64,000 nucleotides of DNA from Arbacia lixula (Eukaryota; Echinodermata; Echinoidea; Arbacioida; Arbaciidae). Positions 63,713-64,000 of this stretch are shown piece by piece; position 1 is the first letter of the stretch; each line of letters starts with the position of its first letter. The notes below the pieces were generated by a model that worked only from the letters and a program-made list of their open reading frames with translations, had not been told where the DNA came from and did no database searches. The position numbers and the translations under genes are program-made. The stretch covers positions 14,698,776 to 14,762,775 of the forward strand of contig OZ022596.1 in NCBI GenBank assembly GCA_963669155.1. The letters are read 5' to 3'.

Positions 63713-64000
63713 GGTTATTACGTGGAGGCACCAAGACATATGCAATTGTGTGTGCCATATTGCAAAAGAGAAATTAAGCTCACCTGCACACGACATTCAT
63801 AATTGATCAGTATTTATAAGAAGAGTAGTAATCTGTTAAATCAAAGAAAAACACGTGCGATTTTGCCACGATCGGCCTTATACCGATCGATTGCATTGCT
63901 TATCGACCGTAACTATCGCGTGTGTAACGTGATGTGGCGTGGGTCCTACTAAACGCCGCCCAAAGCGGCCAGGCAGCGATTTTTTTTTCCGTGATGTTAA
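63713..64000. other. Window edge, no gene recognised
   Basis: GC-richer tail (63860-63980) with a CGATCGGCC-type patch. Nothing assignable. Confidence 0.4.

Overview
This is animal nuclear DNA: AT-rich, repeat-dense, with GT-AG introns. Three protein-coding genes can be assembled, all on the minus strand. The very high load of short palindromic DNA transposons (MITEs), a Penelope-like retroelement, several LINE tails and an intronless class A GPCR suggest a marine invertebrate deuterostome, probably an echinoderm such as a sea urchin. That assignment is inference; no marker of species is present.

Layout. 1-1.5 kb: the 3' part of a Penelope-like element (reverse transcriptase tail plus GIY-YIG nuclease) with a hammerhead-ribozyme core behind it. 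2-9 kb: intergenic, with LINE, SINE and MITE debris. 9.8-27.2 kb: a complete 15-exon gene for the Wee1-family kinase Myt1 (PKMYT1), 585 codons plus stop, all splice phases agreeing. 32.5-33.7 kb: a single-exon rhodopsin-type GPCR of 383 aa. 34-45 kb: intergenic, with purine-rich tracts, several MITE families and a LINE tail. 45.3-55.1 kb: a complete 10-exon gene for the tRNA cytosine-38 methyltransferase TRDMT1/DNMT2 (469 aa). 55-64 kb: intergenic, holding MITEs, a LINE tail, a 157-bp tandem array whose every unit carries nuclear-receptor-like half-sites, and a GC-rich foldback element. The three genes have no evident shared pathway: Myt1 restrains CDK1, TRDMT1 modifies tRNA, and the GPCR is a surface receptor.

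The most unusual signal is inside PKMYT1. Around four exons (5, 7, 8 and 13) the introns carry partial copies of the neighbouring exon edge with its splice site, usually embedded in simple repeats. One (exon 7) is an exact-looking 98-bp tandem duplication that gives the gene a second acceptor leading to a stop inside the kinase domain. The second theme is MITE architecture: a family built from two adjacent hairpins, nested foldbacks, a Tigger-like element with an internal 105-bp array, a roughly 0.94-kb element with 8-bp target duplications, and several unrelated MITE families that all carry a CRE-like TGACGTCA. No prokaryote-type system (CRISPR, operon, toxin-antitoxin) is present.
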